A stretch of 64,000 nucleotides of DNA, taken from the NCBI GenBank assembly GCA_015501075.1, contig JADNYJ010000137.1:46270-110269 (forward strand), given 5' to 3'. This stretch comes from Gymnopilus junonius (lineage: Eukaryota; Basidiomycota; Agaricomycetes; Agaricales; Galerinaceae). The notes below the pieces were generated by a model. That model ran no database searches, had not been told where the DNA came from, and saw only the letters and a list, made by a program, of their open reading frames with translations. Below, in pieces: positions 32,618 through 45,400 of this stretch; position 1 is the first letter of the stretch; every line of letters starts with the position of its first letter. The position numbers were made by a program, and so were the translations under genes.

Positions 32618-35007
32618 TCACTGCCATTCTGCTTTTATTAAGTCGGCAGCTCGTTCTGCAATTACATAAGTCGCTGCTTGAGGATGAGCCGCAGGAACAA
32701 ATGGCTTGTATAGCCCTTCAGTCTTTACCACGAAAATAAGAAGGGAATAATCAACGCACCATGACAGACGCATCCACGATTCTCAGTCCTTGTACACCTT
32801 TTACTTTGAGGTCCGGGTCGACGACGCCGAAGTTTGCATTCTTGGGAGACATGGAGGCAGTACCAACTGGATGGGCAGAAGTTCCTGCATTGTTGATGAC
32901 GAACTCTTCTAGAGCTTGGTCTGTTGTCGTATTGGCGAATGTGCCTTGTGGTTGCAAGACGTATCCTTTCCATGCTGGAGCCGAAAAGAAGCGTTTCACG
33001 ACCGTTACTTCTTCTTTGAGAGTTTGGACGTCGAATTGGGAGGTAAGGAACCCGGGATTTATCAAAGGAGGGTCGAAAGGGTTATTTGACTGCAACGAGA
33101 CGGAACCTCCTGTTGGAAAATCAGATTTTGTAGGATATTTTACGACATCGTCAGACTTACTGGAAGCCGGTGTTAAATGTACGATGAGAGCTGTAACAAA
33201 ATGTCCAGCGAGCGCAGCGAAGACGGCACCATTCTGACGAAGTCCCATTAGAATGTGTTTTGAAGAGAGTTAGCAGTGAAAAACAATATGACGTACTGAG
33301 ATAGATATTTCGAAGTGAGGGGATTTCTGTCCGGAAGACGGATCGGAAAATGTTTTGAAGATAGATGAATTGTCAGGTATGCGCAACAATACTATATGGT
33401 TCACCCCAATAGTGACCATTGGACCTGTTCGGTTCGTTTCCCATTCATCAATCAACTCCGATTCCAGGGTAGCATTGCCAAAAATACTAGAGTGATAATC
33501 AGAGTCCGAGACCTCATTAAATCACGAATGACGCCCACCTGTCAAGAGTGTCGTCGGCATTGACAAAATAACTGACACCGAGCCCAGGGTGATCACTGAG
33601 GTTCTTACCAACGCTTGGAAGATCAAAAGTAGGCGATATACCCAGCTTGGTAAGTTCGTCCTTATCCCCAATTCCTGAGTTGAGTAAGACGTGAGGTGTG
33701 TTAATCGACCCAGCTGAGAGTATGACTTCTTTAAGAGCAGTAACTGTTACTAGCTTTGAACCTGTAATGTTGTGTTTATTAAAATTAATGGGCAAGAAAA
33801 ACTACCAACCTGTACTCAGTTCTACTTGACGAAATGATTTCGACCCGCCAATGGGATTTGTTTGAAGAACACGGGTTACCCGTGTGTTCAAAACGATTTG
33901 TAGATTTGGTCTAGCCTGAACTGACGGAGTCAAATAAGCAATTGCCGAGCTACTTCTGGTCCCATTCCCAATAGTACTTTGCAAATAACCTTGATGAAAT
34001 TGAGAGGAGAGAATTAATGGTCAACGCCAGTGGACAACTAGATTTATTAGAGAACATACCGAGTCCGAGAGGAGTTCCGTTGTTGTAATCCAAGGTGAAA
34101 GGGAACTCAGAGGCAAGGTCTTTAGACGTTTGTAGGACTCGCCCATCGATTTCCTGAGTGAAGCCAGGGAGACTGACGGTGTTCATTCCTGTTCCTTTTA
34201 AATTATGGAATGCTGGATTGAATTGTCCGTTAGTATTATGATCATCGGCAGGCGGAACCCATTTCTCATTCTGCCAGATTGATGTAACATTTGTTAGACA
34301 TTAGTCACAATCGCCAGGAAGATTCAGAAGGGAATAGTATACAGACCTTGAGGAAATACGGAAATATGTTAGTCCATGACCATCCGGGATCACCAGTAAA
34401 ATTGGCGAAACGATCAAAGTCTGAGGACGATCCACGCGTATAGTACATGGCGTCTATTATCCAAAGGAATAAATTACTGTACCAAAACAGCAGGTAGGTA
34501 AAATAAGACATACTGACTGAGCTGCTCCCACCAAGAAGGTAACCCCTGGGGTAAGCGACCACTCGACCGCCTGCAGACACTTGAGGCGTGGTTGAATAAT
34601 TCCAGGAGAACGTGGGCGGGATTTCGTTCAAGAGCAGCGGAATTTCGGAGTCCAGGATTCCTTGATTACTGTATCGAGCAACCAGGAGAAGGACGAACAA
34701 GTAAGTCAGTGTATGTATAGCTAGCTGAAGATATTAGACACTGACGAGGGTCCAGCTTCAATGAGTAAGACTTTAAACTGAGGGTCCTCCGTTAGGCGAC
34801 TCGCTATAACTGATCCGGCTGTTCCGCCTATGAAGAAGGGTTAAGACATTCGAAGAAGAGCGCTGTGAACAAGGGTAACGTACCACCTATTATCACGAAG
34901 TCGAAAGACGATTTGGGAGACAAATTATCGAAACTCTGATGAATAGCGCCATTACAAAGGGAAAGGAATGTTGCTGAAAGCAACGCCAGCAGAAGCAGGA
35001 ACGACAT
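32618..35007 (-). CDS. Secreted GMC oxidoreductase (aryl-alcohol oxidase/dehydrogenase-like)
   Basis: Intron-rich gene, start ATG 35007, stop 32618-32620. Signal peptide: [20 protein letters not shown]. The FAD-binding motif spans an intron: FDFVIIGG then [11 protein letters not shown], followed by LLIEAGPS. The flavin loop is [14 protein letters not shown], then [13 protein letters not shown]. The GMC signature-2 region is [20 protein letters not shown]. The C-terminal catalytic pair is present: His in [12 protein letters not shown] and His in [12 protein letters not shown], with the last exon ending in [12 protein letters not shown]. About a dozen small introns all keep phase and no lesion is seen. 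Such secreted flavoenzymes oxidise aryl or aliphatic alcohols with O2 or quinones, often supplying H2O2 for lignocellulose decay; the exact substrate cannot be told. It is tail-to-tail with the seven-TM gene (75 bp apart). Confidence 0.88.
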
Positions 35008-36347
35008 TGAGGAAGAATACACCAACTCCTGGCCTTATTGTTTGACCTGGGTTATGTATTTTTGAATCAAAGCCCTTCTAAAATGCGGTCTCAGTGGGGC
35101 TCATTCAAATTACAACTGGCTGATTGCGACTTACCATACAGAATAGGCTCATTTTTTCCCTCGAGAAGCGAAGGGACATGTGGCGGCCGCGCAGGGCTGA
35201 CGAGGTACTACGCCCGACAATGACCTTGATTGGCAGGAAATAATAGAAAGCGACATCGAATCCCGTGTCAGGCGGTGCTGCCAAGGTTCGGTCATAGAAG
35301 GCATTCAAAACGAAAAGCGACTATTCAAGGATAACCCCCATGATCGTTCTTTTCATGGATACATTTATACTGAAGGATATTGGACAATCCGAGTATTAAA
35401 CCACGGAAGTGCCTGACTGAAGGGTTTCGTCGGAGGAACGTAGAAGAAACCTGTCGGTTCAAGGATGGGAGCATTCAGGAGAGGTCAAGGACTCAAGGTC
35501 GTCGACATGCGAAAAAAATCCAGGTAAGACGGACCGGCAAGAGTCAGATCACGTGTAACCAATTTCCAACTCACTCGGAAATATGCGGGCGGTCCTTTCG
35601 AGTGAGTCTTGCTGCGCTCGTTATGAAGCAACTACGTTACGACAGTGCCCACCGTCTATTAATTATTCCAGCCTCTCACTAATTCGTCCCTTTCTGCGGT
35701 GCGGACAATCGCCGGGAGGGACCAGCTGGTCACTGTGGAGCTCAGCACGGAGATCGAAATCCGGATACCTACCAGTGCGTCATTTTATTCTCGTTCTCCA
35801 GGCATCGCAAGACTCATGTGCCTCATTTAAATATCAATGTGACAATGTTTCTCGACGCGCCGGATCTGCGCCACCTTTTCTCTCGGCCCGTTCTTGTGCG
35901 TCAACAGTTTATTGCAGGAACCATTCATCTGGAATGCATTTTTTCTCCCAAGAACCACTTGAAGTATTTCCCCTCAATTACAGTGCTACATCCTGGCACC
36001 TTGTGTATACAAGCGCTGCATTGGACCGAATACGTGACATCCTTGAATGAGTATTAATTGACAATCGTCCCTTTGGTTAGCTACTCTAGAGTATTTATAC
36101 TAGGCTTGGGTGTTATCCTCCATCTCATCGCGTTGCAGTAATTCCATCACCATTTGCCTCAGGTTCGTCTTACTACCTCTCCCTTTAAAAGAAACTGATA
36201 ATGTTCAGATGCTTAGTGGAGGCGATGTACTTCATGGTCGTTATGAATGCAAATATTATCCTGTTTAACCTGTGGTAAACATCTACGTCCACATCTCTTC
36301 TTGTTCACTGCTTGATTCGCTCCACTGACTCCTTTGTACAAACCACC
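35008..36347. other. Spacer upstream of the GMC gene
   Basis: The first few hundred bases should hold the GMC promoter. A + strand frame at about 35818-36057 with a plausible upstream acceptor looks slightly protein-like, but no motif or joined model could be supported. Confidence 0.3.
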
Positions 36348-37008
36348 CTATATCGAAGTCCCGTTCTGAGTAAACCACGACCCGGAGATAACACCGTCGC
36401 TAAGCGGGGCAAAAAATTGAAACAGTCCTGGTGTTAACGCCAGTCCATTAAACGGACACCCCGGACACTGTAGGGTACAAGAACGCCCTCATGTTAGGTG
36501 ATCGTTCAAGTGATATTCATACTCATGCCCGACGACGTACCTGATCCGTGATTTGGGCTTGAACGGCCTTGCCATTATATTCGATGATAATAAGCTGGAA
36601 GCAGTGAGCACCATTTGACCATTGCTACTCATGTATAGTTAGTAAGCATCCTTTTTCGTTTAGAGCATTTGTAATTGAGATGCTCTGCGATACTTACAGA
36701 TGGGTTCAACGCGACTGTCTGGAGATTTGAAACACCATGAATAGATGAACTTTTGAACTGGAAGGATATAAGGATGGGCGACTTACAAAGCCTGTATTAG
36801 ACACGGGCACGCCGCAGCTGCCTATTTTCCCGTCACCGTTGTAGAAGCTCAGCCGTGCATTGGTAGCCCTTGCATCAATGGCTTGAGGAACCGAACGGCT
36901 CTCGAGATCGACTAAATGCCCGTCACGGCGCAGGGTCAGGGCACTGGCGGAGGAAAGTGTGGCTAAAAGCAACACGAGAGTCAGATAGTTGATAATGGCT
37001 TTATGCAT
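36348..37008 (-). CDS. Small secreted double-psi beta-barrel protein (expansin/RlpA-like)
   Basis: Four exons: 36787-37008, 36698-36718 (seven codons TVALNPS), one at about 36548-36632, and a last one ending at 36348. Together they encode 148 residues. N-terminal signal peptide LTLVLLLATLSSASA. Then a short basic propeptide-like stretch and the DPBB fold: ARLSFYNGDGKIGSCGVPVS, TVALNPS, HCFQLIIIEYNGKAVQAQITD, CPGCPFNGLALTPGLFQFF and GVISGSW. The conserved Asp in QITDQCPGC and the Cys pairs match fungal RlpA-like/loosenin-type secreted proteins, which bind or loosen cell-wall polysaccharides without known hydrolysis. It is intact and has a frameshifted paralogue 2.3 kb away on the same strand. 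Confidence 0.82.
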
Positions 37009-39272
37009 ATTGGCGGCTGAGGCGATCTAAAACCGGCGCTGAAGGGACCAAAGTTGGGAGCTGACGCTGACCCTTTTATGGTTGAGGTTTGTCACTGGGG
37101 TCGGACCTGAAGGAGAGAGCAGGCCGCAGTGGATGGGTGGGTGGTAACCGGACAGTCCCAATAAAGAACGACTGGCCTGCAGCGTTGGAAGCGATCAGAA
37201 TATTTGGGTTTGGAACGGTACGGCCTCACACACGTTGACAACTCTACTCACTAACTATTAACGTCTTAATGTTCAAATTTTGATTCGCCAAGTCAGGGTA
37301 TACTTCACAACTTTTGGTGAGTACCTGAATATCTAAGGCGAACAATGTACGAAAGACTGAGGCTAATAATTTAGAGTAAATTTTTTATGATTGATGCCAG
37401 AGCGATGCCATTGGCGTGCGTGTGTTCTCTGCTCAAGTTTTTCAAGGTAGCACAGCAAGAAATGTTCCCATTGTCTCGTCGCTTACAAGATTTCAACTTG
37501 ATCCGGCCTCCAAGGTGTACTCGGCTCTCTTGGTGGTAAAGCTTCGTCATCTATATAAGTGGCACAAGTTGAACTGCACTCTGGACTGCCAAGGTGACCT
37601 GTAATTGCAAGTTTACCTCCCTACGACATGGTTGTTATCATAATCTTTCATCCGACATCAATCAAGTTTCCTTGTATTTCGGACTCCAGCCTGAGCCTGC
37701 TGACTTTTCCACCGCGATGACCATATATCAGTGGTCACAGTATACATTTTATCAACGTCGACATCGGTTCTTTCTTTCTTGTGGCTGACTCCGAAGGTGC
37801 CTCTGGCCAATTACAATGAATAGCTAGAAAGATGAACTCTGGCTAAGCTTGCACAGGGTCGAACGTGTGCCGCAACTGCCGTTGATGCCACTTCTGTCGG
37901 CTGCGAATCTCACCTGCCGGAGCTTTAACATTCCGGTCTCCACACGAAACGTCACACCGACCACCTAGCGTTTTCTTCCTCACAAGCTTCATCTACGTAT
38001 ACTCCCTCATACCGCTCTGTCAGTCCTTGCCACCAAATGTCATTGTAGAATGGGAACGACCTATACGACTATTCAATCCGTCTAAAGTCCGAATAAGAGG
38101 AAACCTCTTGCTTGACGCTCGCGATGGTCCACGAAGAGGATATAACTTTCAAAGGCAGGACGGATGGTTGGGTTGGCTACGGAGAATGTGTTGGGGTCAA
38201 GGTATTGTGACAAGTCATCCTTACACTGTCTTCATACAACTGATACAGGGCGCAGATCTTGACCCCAAATCCTATCTGCTTCGTATGACTGGTTCATTGA
38301 CCTACGTTATGTTAGACTTTTTCTCTCCTGGATCATTAATGGATAGGTACGGGTGATGCCAATGGTGCGTCCGGTCTTCAATCCCTTCCTCCTTCCACCT
38401 CTCATGCTGATGTCTTTGTACCAGATTCGTTTACCCTTGGCCCTCATTCTGCTGGTGCTGGCTCCCATTACGCCAACAGATCTTCTGCAGATTCTTCGCT
38501 AATGTTCGTTTTGGTGAGTTTTCTTTTTCTTTATTCGATGTCTCAGCCCTTCCTGATTTCGCCATCCCGCATACCAGGTCTTTCCTTTGCAGACGCGGAC
38601 GTTAATGACAGCCGATGAGAATGATGGGACGGGAGTTGCGCTACATTTCGTGGATGTTCTGCTGGCGAAGATGGTTTGAAGGCACCAAGAGCGGGGACAC
38701 AATTAGGACTTCGTCCCCTTCTCATGATACCGGGCGACTTCAAACTGCGGAGAGAATAGGATGCTGCCGTCGCGTCCCTGGGTACAAGAAAACCCCAGCC
38801 GAAGTCTCCGCGCTGTCCAAGGAAGGTTCTATCCGGCCTAGAAATACCAATTCTTCCTCGCCTCTGTCTTCGTTCACATTTAACGGGTCCATCTTCCGCA
38901 CCACGCCTGCGTTCGAGAACTTGACTTCCCCTAGGTACTGTAAGTCTTCGACGTCATCAACAACGATAAGTTTTCAATTGGGTCCCTTATTCCTGCTAGT
39001 TGCGTGGGGAGGTGGCTATACATCAAGACAACACGATAGCTCAGCTCTTCGTGCACATTCTCCGTGCGCTATTCGCTTCAGGTTTGTCCTATGTTATATC
39101 GAAATTCTATGTCGTTCACATATAATATAGGTTTCAAACATCTAAAAGACCAAGACGCATGCTATGGCACTTCAGATATAAATACAAGTTTAATCCTTGG
39201 TAATATTTTTACCTACACGTATTTTCTCCTCCAACGCTTAACCTGCATGACTACATAGCTCCCCTTTTCATT
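37009..39272. other. Spacer between the two DPBB genes, with unresolved ORFs
   Basis: The first 600 bp include an upstream block duplicated before the second DPBB gene (see 37410-37560). On the + strand, 38027-38356 is open (109 codons) and 38355-38515 is Ser/Gly-rich and followed by GTGAGT. A Ser/Thr-rich frame also runs over 38615-39130. These might be exons of a decayed gene, but no family is recognised. Confidence 0.3.
37410..37560. repeat. Duplicated upstream block of the DPBB genes, copy 1
   Basis: Shares with 40275-40415 the string tgttctctgct, and further on catccggcctccaaggtgtactcgg-like sequence and tggtaaag. Both blocks lie about 0.35-0.55 kb upstream of their gene, so promoter and gene were duplicated together. 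Confidence 0.65.
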
Positions 39273-39944
39273 TTACGGTATCGAAGACCCGTTCGTAGTA
39301 ACCCACGAGCCTGTGATAACACCAACACTAGTCGAGGCAAAAAATTCAAATAGCCCTATCGTTAACGCTAGTCCATTGCTCGGACATGTTGGGCACTGTA
39401 GAGTACGGGAGGCCCTTGCATCAGCAATCATTCAAACAATATTCGTACTCATACTTGATGACGCACCTCATCGACAATTTGGGCTTGAGTGGTCTTCCCA
39501 TTGGCTGTAATGGCGATAAGCTGGAAGCAGTGAGCGCCATTTGCCCATTCCTACTCAGATAGATAGAGTATTTATAGAGTGAGTACGTACACCCTCGCGT
39601 TTATAATTGGAACGCTTTGGGGTACTTACGACTTGACTTAACGCGACAGTCTGGAGAGCAATGATCCATGAATTTACCAATCTCTCAATCTGAAATGCAT
39701 AAGGACACTTACAAAGGCTGTATTAGACATGAGCACACCGCAGCTGCCTATGCTACCTCCTGCGTTATAGAAGCTCAGACGTGCATTGGTAACTTCTTGT
39801 CCTTCCAAAGCCTCGCTTCAACGGTTGAGGATTAGAACGACTCTCGAGATCGACAAAATGCCCGTCGCGACGCAGGGTCAGGGCGCTAGATGTGTTCGCT
39901 AGCAGCAGCACGAGGGCTATACAAGTGAAGATCGCGCTATGCAT
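39273..39944 (-). pseudogene. DPBB secreted protein paralogue (frameshifted)
   Basis: Second copy of the 36348-37008 gene. Start ATG 39944: MHSAIFTCIALVLLLANTSS signal peptide, then LTLRRDGHFVDLESRS as in the intact copy. After NPQPLKRGFG (about 39800) the frame shifts and the conserved ARLSFYNAGGSIGSCG lies in another frame, so the protein is broken before the DPBB core. The remaining exons are otherwise good: TVAL, AHCFQLIAITANGKTTQAQI, CPTCPSNGLALTIGLFEFF and GVITGSW, stop at 39273. The exon 2 donor region has also changed (TVALSQV for TVALNPS). Confidence 0.72.
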
Positions 39945-40884
39945 GTTGGCGGCCGAGGTTATCAAATCGTTGCTGCGACGGCGAAACTGTCGCTGAAGGG
40001 AAGAGAGTTGGGATCTGGTGCTGACATTTTTATAGTTCTGCTTCGATTGTCATTGAGTTGTACCTGCGGAGAGAGCATGCCGTAGTGGGAAGCGATCAGA
40101 GTATTTGAGTTTGGAACGGTACGGCCTCAGTACACATACGTTGATAACTCGACTTAATACCTGTGGTTGTGATAGACATCTTACGGATTGTGCATATTTC
40201 TGTCCGTCGAGTCTGGACAGACTTTGTAGTATTGTTTACGAGGCTACCATTTTTTTTCTATGCTAGAGTGGCGTCACTGGCATGCCCGTGTTCTCTGCTT
40301 GCTTTAAAGATAGCGCAAGAAGAAACCTGCTCCCAGTTTTTCGTCGTTACAACGTTTCAACTTCATTTTCATCCGGCCTCCAAGGTGTACTCGGTGCTCC
40401 TGCTGGTAAAGTATTCCATCATCCATGTAGTCAACGCCAGTTGATCTACACTCCGGTCTGCCAGGAGACCTAATCGCAGGTTTATTTTCCTAATCTAATC
40501 AAGATGATCCAGAAACTTGAGGTTTTGAGGAAGACGATTTTATATCCTCAATGGCATTATACGTAGCCCTTTATCGCCAAGTAAAAAGATATATTGTGGG
40601 GCAGTAAAGAATAATTTGAAATCTAAATTCATGTGGCATGGCACACGGCACGACACGAGGCTCCTGTCATGTTTTTTTTGTATCTTTATCTCTGGTATCT
40701 ACTGTGCTTTTCCCCCTCACTTGTGCATTGAAGTTTCAAAGGGGCTCCACAATGGATTTTGAAGATATTCTTGTTCGCGTCAATGGGTGGATAAGACAAA
40801 TACGAGAGAAGATGGATGAAGATAAGCGGACTATAAAAGCTATTAATATGCTTATGGTGATGGTGCGTGCCGTTCCTCATCAAT
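39945..40884. other. Upstream region of DPBB copy 2 and an unrecognised short ORF
   Basis: Besides the duplicated block, a + frame from ATG 40752 encodes a short helical, charged peptide (MDFEDILVRVNGWIRQIREK...) ending near a GTGCGT donor at 40864. It stops where the inverted-repeat element begins. It may be the first exon of a gene interrupted by that element. No family recognised. Confidence 0.3.
40275..40415. repeat. Duplicated upstream block of the DPBB genes, copy 2
   Basis: Counterpart of 37410-37560, upstream of the frameshifted paralogue. Confidence 0.65.
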
Positions 40885-41560
40885 TACAGTGACTTGCATA
40901 TTGTTTTGCACACCCGAAATTTATAAAAACCTGTTTGTCTGTGTATCCATCGGTCTAGATCTGGTGGCCGGATCATGTGTATGTTCAAAAGCGTCGGCAA
41001 ACGAACCATCTTTTGACTGTGGGATGTTTCTCACAGCCGGGCGTGCTTTGTGCTCATTGTTCGGCACAGTGAGCAAGAAGATCTTGAACATCTGCCCATT
41101 CTTCTGAGATTTTTTTTTTTTCAAAATTACACCAGACAGCATGAAGTATGCTGAAAATTCAAGGATACTGCTCATTGCAAGCTCATTGGGGGCATTCATA
41201 ACCTGTGAACACACAGATTCAACCTCTACAATGTACTGAAGTCTAGGGTTAGTTTCGCAGTAATAGTTCTAAAGTACACGGAAAATATCTTTTTATATTT
41301 TTATTTAAGTTGTAGCAGCAAAAATTCCGAAGAAATTGACTAGGAATGTCAAGATTTCTGTGCTCGCTGTCAGTCACAGCGAGCACGAAGCATTAGTGGG
41401 TGCGCGGAATCTCGAACAGCTAAATGCGGTAGCGGCGCTGATGTGTTTGAACATTCACATGACCGGCCCCTTGATCTAGACCCTGGTGGAGACACGGACA
41501 AACAATTTTTTTTAATAAATTTCGGGTGTGCAAAACAATATGCAAGACACTGTAATCCCA
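40885..41560. mobile_element. Long inverted-repeat (MITE-like) element
   Basis: The left arm begins attacagtgacttgcatattg and continues ttttgcacacccgaaattta. The right arm, read as reverse complement from about 41557, begins attacagtgtcttgcatattg and has the same continuation. Similarity extends inward for about 170-190 nt, including the gtttgtc, ccgg and gatctaga segments. The arms flank about 330 bp that include a T-rich tract at 41110. It encodes no transposase, so it would be non-autonomous. Tips reading CAGTG resemble hAT ends, but no 8-bp target duplication was found. Confidence 0.6.
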
Positions 41561-42286
41561 TTCGTTGCACTCATTGTCGTGTAGGCGGCTTTCATCTCAG
41601 GCCAGATCCTGGTGTTATCCCTTAATCTACCATTATCTACTTTGGAGAGGGTCACGAACACCTTTGGGTTCATCAGCATTGTTTTCAAGATATCCGGAAT
41701 GTTCATTGGAGCTGTTCATTCCCTGCTTCTGCAACGTCGAATCGGACTCCGTTTGCGGTCACTTAATAAAATGAATCAACTCAAGTCCGACCTTAGAATA
41801 GTCCTCAAGGCATTTTTCCGGAAGTATCAAGCAAAAGCAGATGACAATTCAGCAGATGGGACTTCTGCCCCGTGGTACATTTACGTTCAGAATCAGATCA
41901 TTTTTGCCATGCCAGAGATTGTTATCAGAGTTTGAATATTTTCCCATCCTGTCCTTGACCTCCACTTCATCCATAGGTCCTGCTACTCCCATGCCCCTTA
42001 CTGTCATATGTTTCCATTGTCATGGAAATAGGATCCCAGACTTCACTGTCCTTCCAAGTTGGAAAAAGAATCTCTGACCTGCCTCGCTCATGGATTACAG
42101 AGAGAATCTTTCAAGGCAGCCCTGGGGTGGCTTACATGTTGGCTATGGAGGATGAGGTTGGCACCAGGTTTGCCATTCATCTTTAGCTACTCAATATGTC
42201 TTTGAATAATGATGCACAATGCCTTTTCAGGATGCTCTGTGACTGTCTACTCTCCAAACGTTGTTATGCTCACCAGTCATCAATTT
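41561..42286. other. Unrecognised region between the inverted-repeat element and the Plavaka-type element
   Basis: A + strand frame at 41612-41935 (107 codons, helical, Leu/Arg/Lys-rich after a GFISIVFKISGMFIGAVHSL segment) is open but matches nothing I recognise. It could be a downstream exon of the gene that begins at 40752. Confidence 0.3.
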
Positions 42287-42430
42287 CATCAGGAAAACGG
42301 CAAAAAGTTCTTTCAGGTCTTTGGTCTTTGACTATTGATCTTTCGGGTCTTTGTCTTTCGCACCATGATCTTTGAGATCTTTGTCTTTGAGTCAAGGTCT
42401 TTTAGGTCTTTGCTTTACACCTACACATTT
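42287..42430. repeat. Left terminal and subterminal repeat region of the Plavaka-type element
   Basis: After the terminal repeat the + strand has closely spaced GGTCTTT/GTCTTT words (for example aggtctttggtctttgac and gggtctttgtctttcgc). They resemble clustered transposase binding sites. Confidence 0.6.
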
Positions 42431-42487
42431 GTCTTCCAAACTTCAAGTATCTTTCAGACATGCTCAGAATATCAGATCTCTGTTCAA

Positions 42488-45400
42488 TCAGAATGCTATC
42501 TCATGTGCATGGTGATCTATATACTTGTTAACATAGTATGCCTGAAATGCATCTAGACTATTATGAAACTTGACCCTCTGAGAAATGAAAACATTACCAG
42601 CCACAGGCATTAAGTGCGCACAGCGCAAAATTGAACCAAGATGAATAACCGACTGAGCCCGCTCACCAAAAGCATTGAAGTCAGGCTCCACCATCCACAT
42701 ACCTGTATCGGTGCAAGGCTCTTCACCAATGGTCGAGAACCATTCTACAAGAGCACATGGATATGTAACTCTGCAATGGACTATGGAAAGAAATAAACAG
42801 ACTTGAGCCACGAGCAGGCCACAGAATCCTTCCTCTACCATATTTCCAACAATGAAAACAGTGTCACATCGTCCGGGTCCCTTTCGCCATGACCTAACAG
42901 CACGGATTCTCTCACGAAACATTCCAGATATGCCAGATCTGTCACTCAGAGCATAATACAGTGCCACTGCTGAGGGAAAGACATAAACTTTTCCCTCGAC
43001 TTTGGGACATCGATCTTGGGGAACATCATCAAGAGGTGTATCATCATCTGGGTTAATTTGCTCGTAAAGGAAACAGGAGATGGCGTCGTGAAGATGGGGC
43101 AGGTCCAGATGATCCCCGAGGTCATCAGGGTGACGAGGAAGATGAGGAACTAGATAATCAATTGAATCAGTACATCAATCCATGTCAGTATAAAACAAAC
43201 GCACTGGCTTTCTGAGACAATATGACATCTGCAAGTAAATCATCGTCCACAGCACCTCCATCCTCATCCTCATCTTCTTCAAGACCCTGGCTAGCTGGAG
43301 GTGTTGTGTCTTCGACCGTGACTGATGTGGTGCCATAGAGAGCTTGCTGCAACATGCCTTGAGCACGAAAATCAACTTGAGCCGCAGCAAGTTTGTCGAG
43401 ATGCTGATTGGTAACAAGCATCTGGCCAAGTGCTTCATAATGATTGGAATGATGCCAGGGCTCCTTGATGGCCTTAATGTGCTTCGACTCCATTATCGAG
43501 GAACAGAGCCCATTGGGGGCACCAAACTCCTTTATGAGGTGATGGTAGTGGGTCAAGGAATGTTGACATGGAAGGGAGTAGCCGTCAGGTCGCACGAGAT
43601 CAAAGGTGACCCGGTGGCAGTGAAAGTTCTTGACTGCTTCATTGATTGATACTAAATCATCATCGTCAATGACCGAGCAACAGACAAGGTAGCAGAACTC
43701 CATGAAAGAGCTAATGGTGCAGACCATTTCAGGAGGAACATGACCTGCGATGGCAGGTAGGTACACTTTCATCAAGGCTTTGGAGTCATCTCTGGTCCAT
43801 TGCTTGAACCCACGGCCTTCGGGAAAACGTCGTAGGCCTGTGAAGGAGGGAGCAGCGGCAATGTGGTTGTCGATGTCTGTTAGAATCCTCTTGGCTTCAG
43901 CAGGAGTGTGAATGGCTTCAATGTAGTCAGTGACCCAGGTGACGAGATGGTCCTTGAAAGTCCCCTTGATGATTTGATGAAGGAGGTCAGGCGAAAGGAG
44001 TTCATGGATGTCTGCGCGAGGGAATCCATGTGTGAATGGCTGCAGAAACATGTCAGCAACCCGTAAATCGTGATCATTGTGAGTACGTTCGGGAACATAC
44101 CATAATACCATCCACAATACCATAATCATCCCACAATGATTTTGATCCCAATGTCTGCATGAGCTGCTCAGTGAGTTCATGGGCGCGACGTCCTCCTCCT
44201 CCATCGAGATTATCAAAAGGGGCATCACATCTAGGAAGAGACTGGTCAACAATCGAGATTCTGAACATGATGAGAACGACATCATTAATGCTTACCAGGC
44301 ACACCAGTTCTGGACAATGCATGCGAGAAGGACCTGCTCTGGGTAATCGGCGATGTATGGTCCAAGTCCATAAATCATTCGGCGGTAGTGGCCATCTGCA
44401 TACCGAATGACCTCTGTTTTTCCATCCACAGTTTGAGAGATTGAAGAATGCAGTTGAGTGATGCGTGAAAAAGCTGTCGACGAAACACGCGAAACTCATC
44501 AGAGTCTTCGTGTGCTTTATCAGCTGAAGTCCAGCAATCAAATATATGCTAAAGCTTGAACTGGAATTTACTTACTTTTAGGGATTGCGAGAAAGCCCAG
44601 CAGCATTAGTGCATTGCGATGAGCTCGACGGACATTGTTATGAACCAAGCCATTGGATACATAAAGGGGGTAATAGTCGTTCTGACCTGTTGCAACCGAA
44701 ATGGTAGTCTTGTCACTACCGAGAATGACAGGGCAGAATGTGGCCCCATGCGTAGCTGGATCTTCACCAATTTTATCCTACAGACAATTAGCGCAGATAC
44801 AGGGATACAAAAAAGCAGTCACATACAGCCTGTCTCCATGCAAAATTCCCAGACATGAAATCTGTGTATGCCGAGTCCCATGCTCATCTCGAACCAACTT
44901 TGGTGCAAAATCCATTTCATTTGCGAAGTCGCAATTTCCGAGTTGCTGCTTGATGACCAGACGTGGATCTCGGAACCATACATCATATGCGGCACGCTTC
45001 CATGATGGGCCGTTGGGGTCACTCGATCCAGCACCTTGGTAAGACACACTGAAAGACTGCCAGGGAACCTTGCCGACTTCAACCGAGTCGATTGTTTCAT
45101 AGAGATCTTCCTTATTGACAAAGGGTGGGTCTTGATCTTCTGAGAGAGTTGCTGCCCATACTTGCAGGAGGTCATTGATGTTGGTTGCTGACATTTGATC
45201 TTGAACATAAAGAAGGTCTGCTAGCTTGAAAGCAGGGTGCCCTTGTTCGAAGGGAAACCAATCAGTCGATGGTCGATCCTCCCATGGTGGTGGAGGGGTG
45301 CCTGCATTGAGAAAGTTCCCTTCGGCGTCGCAAGGAAGGCCTTGAATAAGAGTTGAAGTACAATGGTGTACTACGAGCTTTATTGACTTACCATTCAAAA

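Noticed and set aside
35583..36057. Two overlapping plus-strand frames that might form a short gene with an intron at about 35775
   Set aside because: The more protein-like second frame cannot be joined to an upstream exon with confidence, and no family is recognised.
38027..39130. Series of Ser/Gly/Thr-rich plus-strand frames
   Set aside because: Could be exons of a decayed gene, but composition is low-complexity and no start, domain or consistent splicing could be shown.
40885..41560. CACTA-type transposon
   Set aside because: The ends read CAGTG going inward, not CACTA, and no 3-bp target duplication is evident.
42996..43649. Plus-strand frame opposite the transposase (for example 43344-43649)
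   Set aside because: Shadow of the conserved minus-strand transposase exons.
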